Shown in pieces: positions 10,725 to 21,551 of a stretch of DNA of 64,000 nucleotides. A program made the translations under genes and the position numbers. Location: the NCBI GenBank assembly GCA_946811695.1, contig OX328125.1, forward strand, positions 38,728,079 to 38,792,078. The letters are read 5' to 3'. The stretch comes from Gonocerus acuteangulatus. Lineage: Eukaryota; Arthropoda; Insecta; Hemiptera; Coreidae. A model generated the notes under the pieces. That model did no database searches, was not told the DNA's origin, and worked only from the letters and a program-made list of their open reading frames with translations. Within the stretch, counting starts at the first letter, position 1. Each line of letters begins with the position of its first letter.

Positions 10725-12165
10725 GAGGAGAAGGTGGTATTATGAGCCCCCAATTTGTTTTTCCCTTTTTTCCTAAATGCCTATTAAGCTTTTTTAGAAT
10801 ATTCGTTCATAGCGTTAACTACAATATTTTGTGAACATACTTATAAAATAAGAACTTTTTTCGGTACCTTTTTTGCATGTTCATGTTTTCCACGTTGGAG
10901 TAACCCTCCAGCGTGGGAGTTTATTTATCTACGTATGCCATCCTTTCTGGATACTACACGTATTTTGTGTAGGCATGTACATAAAATATTGAGTTCTTTT
11001 ACAATTAATATGAATACTGAAATTAAATGACAATAATAAAAATAAAAATAAAACGATTTCGGTAGCTTTAAGTATATGAAAAAAAAAGAAAGAAATTTGA
11101 CGAATGTCAATTTGTTAGTAAATCTTTTCGTGCTGGTAATATGGGCCCCCTAAGAAAGATAAATAAAATGCCTTATGTATGACATTTTCATTTATTACAA
11201 AATCTTGAAAATGCATTAAAAAGTAGAACATAATTTGTAAAGTAACTTGGAAAGCGTTATTAAGGAACCATTTAATTGCTTTATGACTTTTCCGTCTATT
11301 TGCAAAAATCACAAACGTAAACATCCTTGTTACATCCAGCGCAGTCATTTTGTGCCCACATTACGGAGTTAGGGCATTGTACCCACATTTCTCTGAAGTT
11401 ATCTGATAAAACTAGGCCCATGTTATTCGGGGTAAAAATCAAGAACGGAGGTACAACGGTTCTTTCCTCTCAATCCAATGATTCGCGGGATTTTACTTTG
11501 AACAACTGATATTCCAGTTTCATCCACATTAAACACCCTATCAGCTGGATAGTAGTGTTTGGCGTACTCGGCTTCTTCGATGTCAAAGAAATTGTCGGCT
11601 GCTTCTTTGTTAAATCCTTTAGCTCTTGGAAACGATGTTGCAGCTGGTTTCAAAACAGACAAAACATTCTTGTGGCGATTCATGAAGTGGTCGAACCAAG
11701 CTCTTCCAACCAACCCATTTCCTGTGAGTGGGGACTCGATTCAATTTCTTTCACACTTGGTAAGGTACTCAGTGAGCATTACAGAACCCTTAAGTTCGGG
11801 GGCTCATATTGCAACCCTCGCCATGTTGGGATTTGAACACGCATAACGATTCATTGTTGCATGAAAAATTACATTTTATCTACACAGAAATAATCTCTGA
11901 AAGGTCCTTTACACTATTCAATAAGGAACTAGATGGATTTTGAGTGGACATATACTTTAATTATAAACAATTTAATTAACTCTCAAAGTTTTTCAGATCA
12001 AGAATGCAAATAGAACATTTTTACGAACAAACTATCAGCTGCAACTGAGCGAGAAGGCTCCAGTGGCGAGAGCCATTAATGAACTATCATTTCAAATTAT
12101 CATCGCCAAAGTGAGCCCGCTGTATGAATAGATATTGAGGGGGCTCATAATACCACCTTTTCCTC
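10725..12165 (-). mobile_element. pogo/Tigger-type DNA transposon relic with 27-bp TIRs
   Basis: The left end GAGGAGAAGGTGGTATTATG followed by AGCCCCC (10725-10751) matches the inverted right end at 12139-12165 with one mismatch. TA flanks both ends (10723-10724 and 12166-12167), the target duplication of Tc1/mariner-pogo elements. The interior holds a broken minus-strand transposase gene. At 1.44 kb it is shorter than autonomous Tigger elements. Confidence 0.85.
11423..11725 (-). pseudogene. pogo/Tigger-like transposase fragment (end of the CENP-B-type HTH and start of the DDE domain)
   Basis: The open stretch begins GRAWFDHFMNRHKN, typical of the end of the CENP-B-type DNA-binding domain (W..F..RH). 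ATSFPRAKGFNKEAADNFFD and YPADRVFNVDETGI follow. NVDETG is the first-aspartate motif of the DDE_1 family, after which comes SKIPRIIGLRGK. The frame is then lost; VPPFLIF in another frame shortly downstream fits the next conserved block. The second and third catalytic acidic residues are not found in frame. It lies between the TIRs at 10725 and 12165, so this is that element's own broken transposase. Confidence 0.85.
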
Positions 12166-12359
12166 TATATACATTATACTATTAAAGTGTCTTTTTAATG
12201 ATCATACAACTGATAAGAATATAGTATGATAAGAGATATTCCCGGCTGGAGTACTGGATGTAGGTCGGGGAAGGGAGTTCGCCGAACTCTTCTGCAGCTT
12301 GGTCGATATGGCTAGACCACCCACAACCGCCTCCCTCTCTCTATCCCCACCTCCTCAAT

Positions 12360-12361
<2 letters not shown>

Positions 12362-12416
<55 letters not shown>
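12362..12416. repeat. (TA)n microsatellite
   Basis: About 55 bp of uninterrupted TA. The preceding 12170-12360 has higher GC but no recognised feature. Confidence 0.95.
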
Positions 12417-12422
<6 letters not shown>

Positions 12423-12635
12423 CTATTATTAATATGATTTTCGTCTCCAGTGTTATGAATCTGGAATCAAACAGAGACCTAAACAACGTACTGCAGCAGC
12501 ATGAAAATGTTTCGAAGAATGTCCTTGACAAATTCTTCTTCATAAATCAAGGTCATAATCAAAGATTATTTCTGAATAAAGGCACATTTCAAAAGAATCG
12601 TGAGTTGTGATAGGCATATATCTATTAATGTGTGA

Positions 12636-13084
12636 ATGTATATATATACACACGTGTGTGTGTGTGTGAGTGTGTGTGTGTGTATGTGTGTGTGTACCAG
12701 ACAGCTGGTAGACGTTTCTGACCTGGCTTATGACTATCCCCTGATCAAGAGCAACCTGTGTGCCCAGTTTGATCAAGATCTGTCGGACGGTGTAGATTTT
12801 TATAAGGAACAAACATACAGACAGACAGCTGGTAGAAGTTTTTGACCTAGCCCATGACACTCCCCGTATCAAGACCTACCTCTCTGCCAAGTTTGATGAA
12901 CATTGGCCAAACGGCGTGGATTATTATAAGGAGCAAACATACAGACAGACAGCTGGTAGGCGTTTTTGGCTTAGCTTACGACACTGCCCAGATTAGGATC
13001 TGTCTGTGTACCGAGTTTAGTCAAAATCGGACGAACGATGTGGATTTGTATAAGGAACAAACAGATAAACAGACAGACAGGTGA
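12636..13084. repeat. (TG)n tract followed by three about 127-bp tandem units
   Basis: After a TG/TA tract (12640-12695) come three degenerate units, each ending in a segment like AAGGAACAAACATACAGACA and containing GGTAGACGTTTCTGACCT-like and TTTGATCAAGATCTGTCGG-like blocks. This resembles the tandem core of Helitron-like or unclassified interspersed elements. Translations are non-coding artefacts. Confidence 0.7.
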
Positions 13085-13194
13085 TTTATATATAAAGATA
13101 AATGATGAGTTTTGATATTCCTCGTGTCTTGATAATTGTAAGTCATATTAGTGTGTCTGTTAACACGATAGTGGTCTCATCTTTTGTGAGTCAT

Positions 13195-13387
13195 TTTTTT
13201 TTTTTTTTTTTTTTTTTACGGCGCATCAACTGTTTGGCTATTAGCGCCGGGCTTTCTACAGGTTGCCACCCTTTTCTAATGCCAACACATGGTCGGTCAC
13301 CCATTCAGGTACTGACCACGCCCGACGTTGCTTAACTTCGGTGATCTACGAGAACCGGTGTATTCAACGTGGCTATGGGCCGTTGGC
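13195..13387 (-). repeat. 5S-rRNA-derived SINE with exact 14-bp target duplication
   Basis: On the minus strand the head reads as 5S rRNA: CCACGTTGAATACACCGGTT, then ATCACCGAAGTTAAGCAACG, GTCGGGC and GAATGGGTGACCG. The tail carries GCGCTAATAGCCAAACAGTT and GATGCGCCGT before a poly(A) (T run at 13195-13216). The duplication CTTTTGTGAGTCAT is exact at 13181-13194 and 13388-13401. This is a retrotransposed SINE with an internal 5S pol III promoter, not a 5S gene. Confidence 0.92.
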
Positions 13388-13545
13388 CTTTTGTGAGTCA
13401 TGTTTTCAACTACTTGATTTGTTATTTACCCCCGACACGTTTTGTGCCTTTTTCACACCTAGTATGTACTATGTAGACTGGCGAAAAATTAACTATATAA
13501 ATATATATATACACACACAAATATATATATATACATATATAAAAA

Positions 13546-13895
13546 AAAAAAAAATCAGTCCCGTAACAGGCCACAAGGGCCCAGAGGGGCAGATACTGTA
13601 GAGGTATCTGATTCTTGACCATACGGCACATTAGGGAGATAGTGTGGTCAATACTATGCTCCGGCCGCCTGATTTTTCCCTTGGCCGCTTCGACTGCTAG
13701 AGTCATTAGCACCCAAGGTACCCATTATTAATTAAATTAATAAAAGGCTGGGTGAGCCTAGGGACGAGCTGGGACCCCAAATTCAACCCTCGAACGACAG
13801 CACTAGAAGAAAAAATCTTTAGTGCGCGCTCGGGTTTTGAACCTGGTCCTCCAGTTCATTAGTCGAGTGCTCTACCACTGAGCTAACCTCGCCCC
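13546..13895 (-). repeat. tRNA-derived SINE (family B)
   Basis: The minus-strand head at about 13894-13830 has an A box in GGTTAGCTCAGTGGTAGAGC and a B box GGTTCAAAACC. The body includes CTAAAGATTTTTTCTTCTAG and ends near 13553 with CCTGTTACGGGACTGAT before an A-rich tail. A near-identical copy is at 20490-20826 and an older one at 34520-34690. The copy has landed beside (TA)n tracts, so no duplication can be read. Confidence 0.85.
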
Positions 13896-13896
13896 C

Positions 13897-14030
<134 letters not shown>

Positions 14031-14171
14031 CCGACCACGTGCTGTTGGCATTAGAAAAAAAAAGGTTGCAACCTCCAGATAACAAAATAAAAAAAAAGTT
14101 TTTGCTGTTGTTTACAAACACAAATGTGCAAAAACCAATACTTTATATTGTAGAAAAAAGGTGTAAAGTAA

Positions 14172-14216
14172 CCACTAGCTAAGGAATGTGCTAACTTATA
14201 CAGCTCCTGCGTGACG
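14172..14216 (-). repeat. Family 2 Helitron-like 5' terminus, solitary
   Basis: CTAAGGAATGTGCTAACTTA then TACAGCTCCTGCGTGACGGA is the reverse of the family 2 start. The body expected at lower coordinates has been replaced by SINE and microsatellite sequence. The rest of 14029-14700 holds nothing recognised. Confidence 0.55.
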
Positions 14217-14699
14217 GATATTCATTACACATGACTCCACTACTAAATGATGCACATCCAGAGGCGGGTTCTCATTGACAAACGTCACTCATACAACGGT
14301 TGTGTGTAAGGACAACATGCCGATATGAATTGGTGGGTTCTACGAAAGGCTGACAAGTTCCAGTTCATTAATATTCATCGACCCCCGAACAAACAGTAAT
14401 ACACTTTCTAAGAACCGGATCGAATAGCCAGATTTGTACGACACACGTTCTAGGAATAAAATACAGATACTACAAATCATTTTACGAATAAAAAGTTCAT
14501 TCACAAATATACTATAATCGTACTAGCTGTTACGCGGTGTTGCCACCTGCTTTATGTGTAATATCTGTTACTCTACGTACCATACTACACATACTTATCT
14601 ACACACATAATAAAATAGTAACGGATTGTTGTCTGTAGACGGAAGGTTTTTGAGAAAAAATATTATTGGGGGCCTTTATCAACGCTATTGAACCAAAAA

Positions 14700-15119
14700 C
14701 AATGATTGTTAGAATTTTATCTATGCACGCTAATCTTAGAAAGGGCTTATCCGATTTAGATGTGGTTTTCACTAATATACTGTGGTAAGCTTCACTTATG
14801 ATTTAGTGTTTTTTTTTTTCATTTCAATCGGTACATAAATAAAAACGTTATGGCAATGTAAATAATCACAAAAGTATTTCTAAAATGACCCAACTCAAAA
14901 TACAACTCAACTTAAAATGTGTCACTCTTGCCTATGTAGGGGGATTAGCATTAAGACAGGAAGGGTGACACAAGTGCCCTCTGGTGTACAAGCACTGAAG
15001 CTAGGTACATACAGTTTTGATGGTTGATAGAGATATATTTACCATGTCTTTCACAGTCATAACTATGACGGTGTGAATAAAACCGGTTTTTGAGTTGTGT
15101 CACTTTAGAAATACTAGTG
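14700..15119 (-). mobile_element. TIR transposon copy (CACTAGTATTTC family), short form
   Basis: The right terminus is GAGTTGTGTCACTTTAGAAA then TACTAGTG (15092-15119). A matching inverted sequence AAGTATTTCTAAAATGACCC is at 14872. The segment 14700-15060 is the inverse of 20835-21160 in the larger family member. Non-coding; superfamily unassigned. Confidence 0.6.
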
Positions 15120-15129
15120 CGATTTGATA

Positions 15130-15480
15130 AACTATACACAAGAGAGTTTTTGTTTTTTCATCGCGAAATTTGGTATATGGTATTCCTCTAGCCAATGATT
15201 GAACGTCTTCGTTAACTAGCAAAATCGGCCCATCTACAGGGGGGCTTACTCCGGACCCAAAGTAGTCATGTGCCAAACAATTTCCAATTATTGTTGTATT
15301 GCAACGTAACATGGTATTCGTTGTGGTGATCTTAGTAGAAAACTGTTTTGTAAAAATTAACTAAATCGGTTCATTAGGGGGGTACTACGGATCCATAGTA
15401 GTTATTTGCCCATACCAACCGCCATTCTTGGTGTATTACAACTATTATAGTATATAGTTAGATAGGTTGGTGTACCTGCA
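15130..15480 (-). repeat. Decayed family 2 Helitron-like tandem modules
   Basis: Two modules with GGGGGGCTTACTCCGGACCC and ACTAAATCGGTTCATTAGG match the about 144-bp modules at 59990-60560, with many substitutions. Confidence 0.6.
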
Positions 15481-15805
15481 AGCGTATTGACGCAAAAACG
15501 TAAGCGATAAATACATTTTTTGTCGGAAAACATGTTCCAGGAGTTGGATTATGTGTGTTAATAATCTTGAATATTTAATCATTTGAACGATCGTTATTTT
15601 CGTGATCTATGATTTTTGAAATGTAAAATCCTTTAATGGCGAGCCTAGGAGAGAGATCCCTTCCCTGACCCCACCTGTTAGTTATGAGATTTAGTAAGAA
15701 TACGAATTCTTAGAAGAAAATTGGATGTGCCCACCGGTATAGGTTTGCCCAAACGTGCTGCAGTAAGAAAGAAGGAAGAAAAAAGAAAGACAGAAGGAGT
15801 ATTGA

Positions 15806-15817
15806 AGAAAGAGAGAG

Positions 15818-15862
<45 letters not shown>
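15806..15862. repeat. (GA)n microsatellite
   Basis: About 57 bp of GA. It produces an open arginine/glutamate repeat that links by chance to the LINE fragment downstream. Confidence 0.95.
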
Positions 15863-15866
<4 letters not shown>

Positions 15867-16039
15867 AAAAAGAAGGCATATCAAATGCCGCCAAGGTAAT
15901 TGCACTTGGCGTAACCGGAGTCGAGAACAGCCCGCCATCAGCTTCACGAATACTATCTCTACTTCTTACTACCTATCTCATTCTTTTCTCTTTTCATCTT
16001 TTGAAAGAGAAGACAAGAAAAGAATGAGGGTCAAACGGG

Positions 16040-16430
16040 GAAATAATGAGGAAATAAACCAGAAAATGTTTGAAGAACCCAATCCAATAAAGTGCATTGT
16101 ATTTTCAAGTCGGATTTTAGCCCTGTTATGTCCAGTTTGTAATAGCCCAATAAAGAAACTTCCAGTGGAAAATAGGTCAGGAGAGGTGGTCCTAGCTAGG
16201 CTCAGGATCGGTCCCACAAGATTAACACATTCTGATCTTCTGTCAAGCAAAGAAACACCGGAGTGCCTAGCATGTACTGGCATAATTTGTATGATATTTA
16301 TCATCACTGAATGCCGTGCCTACAAGAAGGAGAGGTCTCTATTTGACATCACCTGATATATAATTGACTCCATGAGCGACAATCGTCTAAGATTAAAAAT
16401 TGATTTAATACTTTTTTTTTAAGCAGCTAC
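16040..16430 (+). pseudogene. LINE ORF2 C-terminal fragment with RNase H end (jockey/I-like)
   Basis: Reads SGEVVLARLRIGPTRLTHSD, then PECLACTG and ITECRAYKKERSLFDIT. This matches the region after the RNase H domain in many arthropod LINE proteins, where LARLRIGHTRLTH is followed by a C..C and TECxxY...R. A stop at about 16354 breaks it; downstream residues resemble the usual end (SDNRL.KIDLILFF). The same protein end occurs at 50790-51125 on the minus strand. The open frame upstream to 15721 is a microsatellite artefact and not part of the protein. Confidence 0.75.
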
Positions 16431-17230
16431 TGAATAAAGTGGGACTATTGTGGTACAAGGCCAGGGAATAAAGTAAACAAAAGCTGGTTATGTGAAACAT
16501 TGAAATTAAAGACAATAGTATACCACATTTAATTTCAATGACAGTTATTAACAAGTGTAGATTAATAAAATGAAATTGCTAACTACGTAATTCAGATCTG
16601 TGCCGATAATGACCATAAAAAGGTGCGTCCTGCAGGAGCTGCATTACATGGCTTAAAATAACTCCTAGAAATGCAAAATAAACATTGATAGCCTGTTTTA
16701 TTTTCATTTCTAATGAAAATCTGACTCAAATATTGATTTTATATTTTATTCTGTTCTGGAATAAACCCCAACTTCTAATGTACCAAGTTTGCGGTTTTAC
16801 TACACAAATTCCTCATTGATACCTTAAAAGTTAAGCGATCTGCCGATCCACGAAGTTAAGCATGTACGACACCGTTATTGGCCCTGTGGCGCATATTGTT
16901 TGGAGTTATCAGGAAGAAGCTTATTTTTTTTAAATAGTCCTTTATTTAGTTATGGTTCATCGAGGACGAGAGCCAATAAAGATTATAGAAACTATACAAC
17001 AGCTTTGATTAATCAAGATTCGACGCCTCCAAAGAGAAGGCTCAGATCAGATGCTACCGAATTTCAAAATAGTTATAAAAGGTAATTTTACAACCATATA
17101 CTGAAAACTAAGATTATCTCGCAATACAATAATAAAATTAGAAATTTAGAGAGAAAAAAAAACGTTTTCGAGTCCCGCCTGTAGCAGGGAAATATTTCAT
17201 TTCAGGGCCCTTAGTAAAAAGTCCCAGCTT
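16431..17230. other. Nothing firmly recognised
   Basis: A short segment at about 16830-16880 (CGATCCACGAAGTTAAGC) is weakly 5S-like and could be a decayed SINE. No other feature. Confidence 0.35.
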
Positions 17231-17232
17231 GA

Positions 17233-17773
17233 CTACGTAAGTTTAGGAAGACCCCGATTATGGTAGATAGAATGTGTGTCCACAGAAATTAGATGTATTT
17301 TGGGTGTCAACAACAAGACAGCAGAAACTGACAGGTAGGACTGTCGAATCAAACTGATATTTACTCTTCTTTTGTTGTAGCGCCACAAAAACATTACATT
17401 AAAGACGCGATGTGTGGGAGAGCAAATTTGAACACATTGCACGTTAATCATCGTTAATGTCATGTTAGATTTGGTTTTGTTGTTGTTTACCAGCAAATTA
17501 TTAAAACCATCAACGGTAAGTAAGATGAACAAAGCTCCTTTTAAAGACAGGATCCTTGAGCTCAGGCGTGCTTCTAGAAGGGTGCGGCTGGTGATAAGCC
17601 CAGGCCTTGGAAAGCCATCTTCGTCAGAAAGCGTGCAGAATCTGACGTGGATAAAAATAATGTTTGAATCATCAGCCGAAATCATCCTTCCTCCGCTCTC
17701 TAAATCGAACGAGAATATATTCATAGATTCGAAACCTTCCTTGATTAATATTTCCTTGGAACACCACGAATAA
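17233..17773. other. Overlapping open frames on both strands, unrecognised
   Basis: A 163-codon minus frame (17724-17233) and a 103-codon plus frame (17462-17773) overlap. Neither shows a known domain. The plus frame is basic in its middle (DRILELRRASRRVRLV). Local GC is higher than surroundings, which alone lengthens open frames. The plus-frame stop lies in the target duplication of the next SINE, so that SINE inserted at its very end. It could be an old exon or element fragment. Confidence 0.25.
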
Positions 17774-17776
17774 CTA

Positions 17777-17964
17777 ATTTTTTTCGTGTTTAAATGCGTA
17801 TAAACTATAAGGCCATTAACGCCAGGCTATCTACAGGTTGCTACCCTTCTATGACACCAACAGGCCGTTGTCGGTCACCCATTCAGGTACTGGCCACGCT
17901 CGACGTGGCGTAACTTCGGTTTTCCACGGGAACCGTTGCATTCAACGTGGCTATGGCCGTTGGT
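17777..17964 (-). repeat. 5S-rRNA-derived SINE with 11-bp target duplication
   Basis: The minus strand shows the 5S-like CCACGTTGAATGCAACGGTT, CGAAGTTACGCCACGTCG and GAATGGGTGACCGAC. The duplication ACGAATAACTA is exact at 17766-17776 and 17965-17975. The tail is more decayed than in the copy at 13195. Confidence 0.88.
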
Positions 17965-17975
17965 ACGAATAACTA

Positions 17976-19100
17976 CTTATAGATGTGAAATAATATAACA
18001 CAACCCGCAATAAATTAAAATCCCGTACTACCGAAATTGTTATCACACATTTTTTTATCATGTCTCCTGCCACCCAACAGAGAAGGAAATCCGCTAATGA
18101 CACTATCCAAAATTGTGTTTACCTGTTTTTTTTTCTTCCTACATACTCTCACTTATGGCGTAACGTTTACACCATCCTCCAAAGAGAGTTCTTGGCGTCG
18201 AGAGGACTTTATACCAAGAAGTGCACATGAAGGGGTGTGCCCAATATTTTTTCCACAAATGGAAAATCGAGGGAGGAGTCAAAACATTTAGCCTTTTCAG
18301 TGCTGCTCCCTGCGCGGATTTTCCACAGACTATTTTCCGTCTCCTTACTTATAAAAACTAACTTTTCAAAAGTCAACAAGCTGTATATTTCAAACTCGAG
18401 TTAACTCTCCATTAAAATATGTTTCACGCGCATTTTTGGAAAGGTTCAGATAGTGTAAATAAAACACACTTTAAAATTTTAAGCAATGATATATTTTTCT
18501 TCACTATCTACAATTTCTTACACGTAGCTTTTAAATTGCATTACTGAAGAAAGATTTTGATATGAACAAATTTGAAAGTTCATTAAATACATCGTGTTTA
18601 GTATTTAATTTTTCCCCTCGTAAAAACTTTTGTCCTGCTCGAAATATGTAAAAAAGGGTAATGTCCGGGGAGTAAGCAGCATGTGAGAAAAAGCTCTAAA
18701 ATAAATTCAATAGCTTTTTGCAGCGCTTTTCGAGCCGTAAATGGCTAGTACAATCATGGTATCACAAATATTTTTTTGAAATTCTCCATTCACTATCGGT
18801 TTTTAATCCATGAGATGAATCCATCTTGTTGCCATCAGATCCACTGTTAATAGTTGCTCTGAAGTTAACTGGATATCCTTAATGAGGGTCTTCATAGATG
18901 CTGCTTTTTCCAACTTAAAACCATTTCTGGGCAGTCTGATAGTATGTGAACATGGAGTAAATTTGGGCAATTTGTCCCAAGAAAATAAAAATTTCACAAC
19001 AAATTTGATTATCGATATTCATTTTCCATGGGTAAATGGGAAATTACTTGGACCAACACACAGAGCTATCCAGCAACCGAGTCAAATCAAATCAAATAAT
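17976..19100. other. Nothing recognised
   Basis: AT-rich; the short frames at 18037-18291 and 18882-19193 have no recognisable content. Confidence 0.4.
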
Positions 19101-19112
19101 TTATTTGTTTTA

Positions 19113-19246
19113 GCGCGGTTCCTCCCTCCCTTCATAGGGAGGAACCGCGCTTATAAGGTTGATCACATGAAACAATCCGGAAGTGCCGACTAGAAAATTT
19201 CGCGTTTCAGAACCCCTAGAGACCGAAAATAACGGTGGTTCAAATT

Positions 19247-19307
<61 letters not shown>

Positions 19308-19386
19308 CTGTTCGCGGATTTCTGGCGTCCCTAATGGTCCGATTTTGATGAAATTTGGTACAAAAATCCGTCGTCCAATTTGAAAG
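19113..19386 (-). mobile_element. Helitron-like element, family 1, 5'-truncated
   Basis: Begins (3' end on the minus strand) with TTTTAGCGCGGTTCCTCCCT and its hairpin partner GGGAGGAACCGCGC at 19113-19152. A (TA)n tract (19250-19303) and the conserved block GGTCCGATTTTGATGAAATT follow; the copy ends abruptly at about 19386. Non-coding. Confidence 0.75.
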
Positions 19387-19496
19387 GTTTTTTCTCGTAC
19401 CCGAATCCCAACCATCCCTTGACCTCGCATCTCTTTTTTTTTTTTATTTACTTTAACTTTTAAGTTTCATTTCGTTATTTACTTTACACATATAGG

Positions 19497-21214
19497 ACTA
19501 GTATTTATAAAGTGACTCAACTCAAAAATTGTTTTTTTTTTTTCACCCCGTCATGGTTACGACTAGGGAACGGATGTTCATGTAAAATAAAATTGAATAT
19601 ATGTACATATATATTTAACTATATATAATGAAATATTTAATAAAAATTTGAAAATATGTAGTAACAAAATGCCGTAAAATACTATAAAATATCGAAAAGA
19701 AAAGCATAAATAATTAGTACAAACTTTATTATAAATGGTTATTATAAATGGAAAGAACAAAATGACTAAAACTCTATAAAATATTGAAAAATAAAGCATA
19801 AATAAAAATTAGGGGAAAAATAAGTTGAAAATTTCTACAGATGAACATTTTCAACAACATACATTTTTTAATTATCAAACGTGAAATGACACCTTTATGA
19901 TCTCATAAGGGGAGAATACAGTGGTGGGGTCCGAACAGTCCCATTTTTGTTTCTGGTGATTCTGAATCGAAAAATAGTTGGCACGTGTCCGAGCGTTTCG
20001 TCAAATGCACCTTAGGAAATAAAATAAAATAGGTCGAACATTCATTATGTTACATCTCTTCTAGTTTAGAAAATTATATCAATATGATTCTTTCACTAAT
20101 TCATTTGTTTTAGATAGAAGTTTAAAGGAATAATATAATTGTTATACAATAATATATTATATCTTTTTTTTAACAACGCCAGCCAACTTTGCTTCTTGCA
20201 ATCACAAAAGACGAAGTGATCTAGACTCAATAAGTAAAGCATTATTTTATTTCTGGGTTTCCCCTTTATTTTTTCAATTAAAATATAAAAAGAATATCAA
20301 AATATGTAGCAAAAAAATGTATTCATGGCAGAAGATGTAAAAATATGGATTTTGAACAAAATAAGCAAAATAAAAACCCGTTAAATGCTTTAAAATCACT
20401 TAAAACGTGCAGAATTACAATTACGATTTAAGAATCAGAAAAAATTTTGTAAATACAGTAACATCCGTTCCCTAGTTATGACTATGAAAACAAAATCAGT
20501 CCCGTAACAGGCCACAAGGGGCCCAGAGGGGCAGATACTGTAGAGGTATCTGATTCTTGACCGTACGGCACACTAGGGAGATAGTGTGGTCAACACTATG
20601 CTCCGGCCGCCTGATTTTCCCCTTGGCCGCTTGAGTCATTAGCGCCCAAGGTGCCCATTATTAATTAAATTAATTAAAGGTTGGGTGAGCCTAGGGACGA
20701 TCTGGGACCTCAAATCCAACCCTCGAACGGGAGAACTAGAAGAAAAAATCTTTAGTGCGCGCTCGGGTTTTGAACCTGGTCCTCCAGTTCATTAGTCGAG
20801 TGCTCTACCACTGAGCTAACCTAAACATGACTGTGAAAGACATGGTAAATATATCTCTATCAACCATCAAAACTGTATGTACCTAGCTTCAGTGCTTGTA
20901 CACCAGAGGGCACTTGTGTCACCCTTCCAGTCTTAATCCTAAGGCCCCTACATAAGCAAGAGTGACACATTTTAAGTTGAGTTGTATTTTGAGTTGTGTC
21001 ATTTTAGAAATACTTTTGTGATTATTTACATTACCATAACGTTTTTATTTATGTACCGATTGAAATGAAGAAAAAACACTAAATCTTAAGTGAAGCTTAC
21101 CACAGTATATTAGTGAAAACCGCATCTAAATCGGATAAGCCCCCTACATAGGCAGGTGTCACACATTTTCAGTTGAGTTGTATTTTGAGTTGTGTCACTT
21201 TAGAAATACTAGTG
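19497..21214. mobile_element. TIR transposon (CACTAGTATTTC family), long copy carrying a SINE
   Basis: Left end ACTAGTATTTATAAAGTGAC then TCAACTCAAAA (19498 on) is inverted at 21187-21214 (GTGTCACTTTAGAAATACTA then GTG). Size 1.7 kb including a 337-bp SINE B. No transposase is recognised. Other members: 14700-15119 and a terminus at 24265. Ends begin CACTA, but no 3-bp duplication supports a CACTA/EnSpm assignment. Confidence 0.65.
20490..20826 (-). repeat. tRNA-derived SINE (family B) with 12-bp target duplication
   Basis: Nearly identical to 13546-13895 in sequence and order. It is bracketed by ATGACTATGAAA (20478-20489) and ATGACTGTGAAA (20827-20838), one mismatch. This proves insertion into the TIR element around it. 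Confidence 0.9.
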
Positions 21215-21551
21215 CGATATGTGAGTATGATAAGTTTATATTCACTTTTAATTTATGTATATATAAATTCTACCCAACATTGAGAAGAGCAAATCGCACA
21301 TTAGAGGCTCTAAAATCACAAATAAAGAAAATATAAATTTCCATGAGTACTAATTTGCGAAGATTGCTCTCGAAAGGTTCTAAACCTTATTGGTATACTA
21401 GTGGTTCATAGCGAACCCCATGAAGCTTTTATTGAATAACATAATTTTTTTTTTTTTTTTTTTACGGCGCTTCGACGTCTGGGCCATTAGCGCCGACATC
21501 CACGGCGCAGCGAGGATTTTTCCCAACGGGATGATAAAATTCCTGCCGCTG

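Noticed and set aside
13280..13387. A possible 5S rRNA gene on the minus strand
   Set aside because: It lacks the 5S 3' portion, runs into a SINE tail with poly(A) and is bracketed by a 14-bp duplication.
15721..16356. A 211-codon open frame
   Set aside because: Its N-terminal part is a (GA)n microsatellite giving arginine/glutamate repeats, linked by chance to a LINE RNase H remnant; not one gene.
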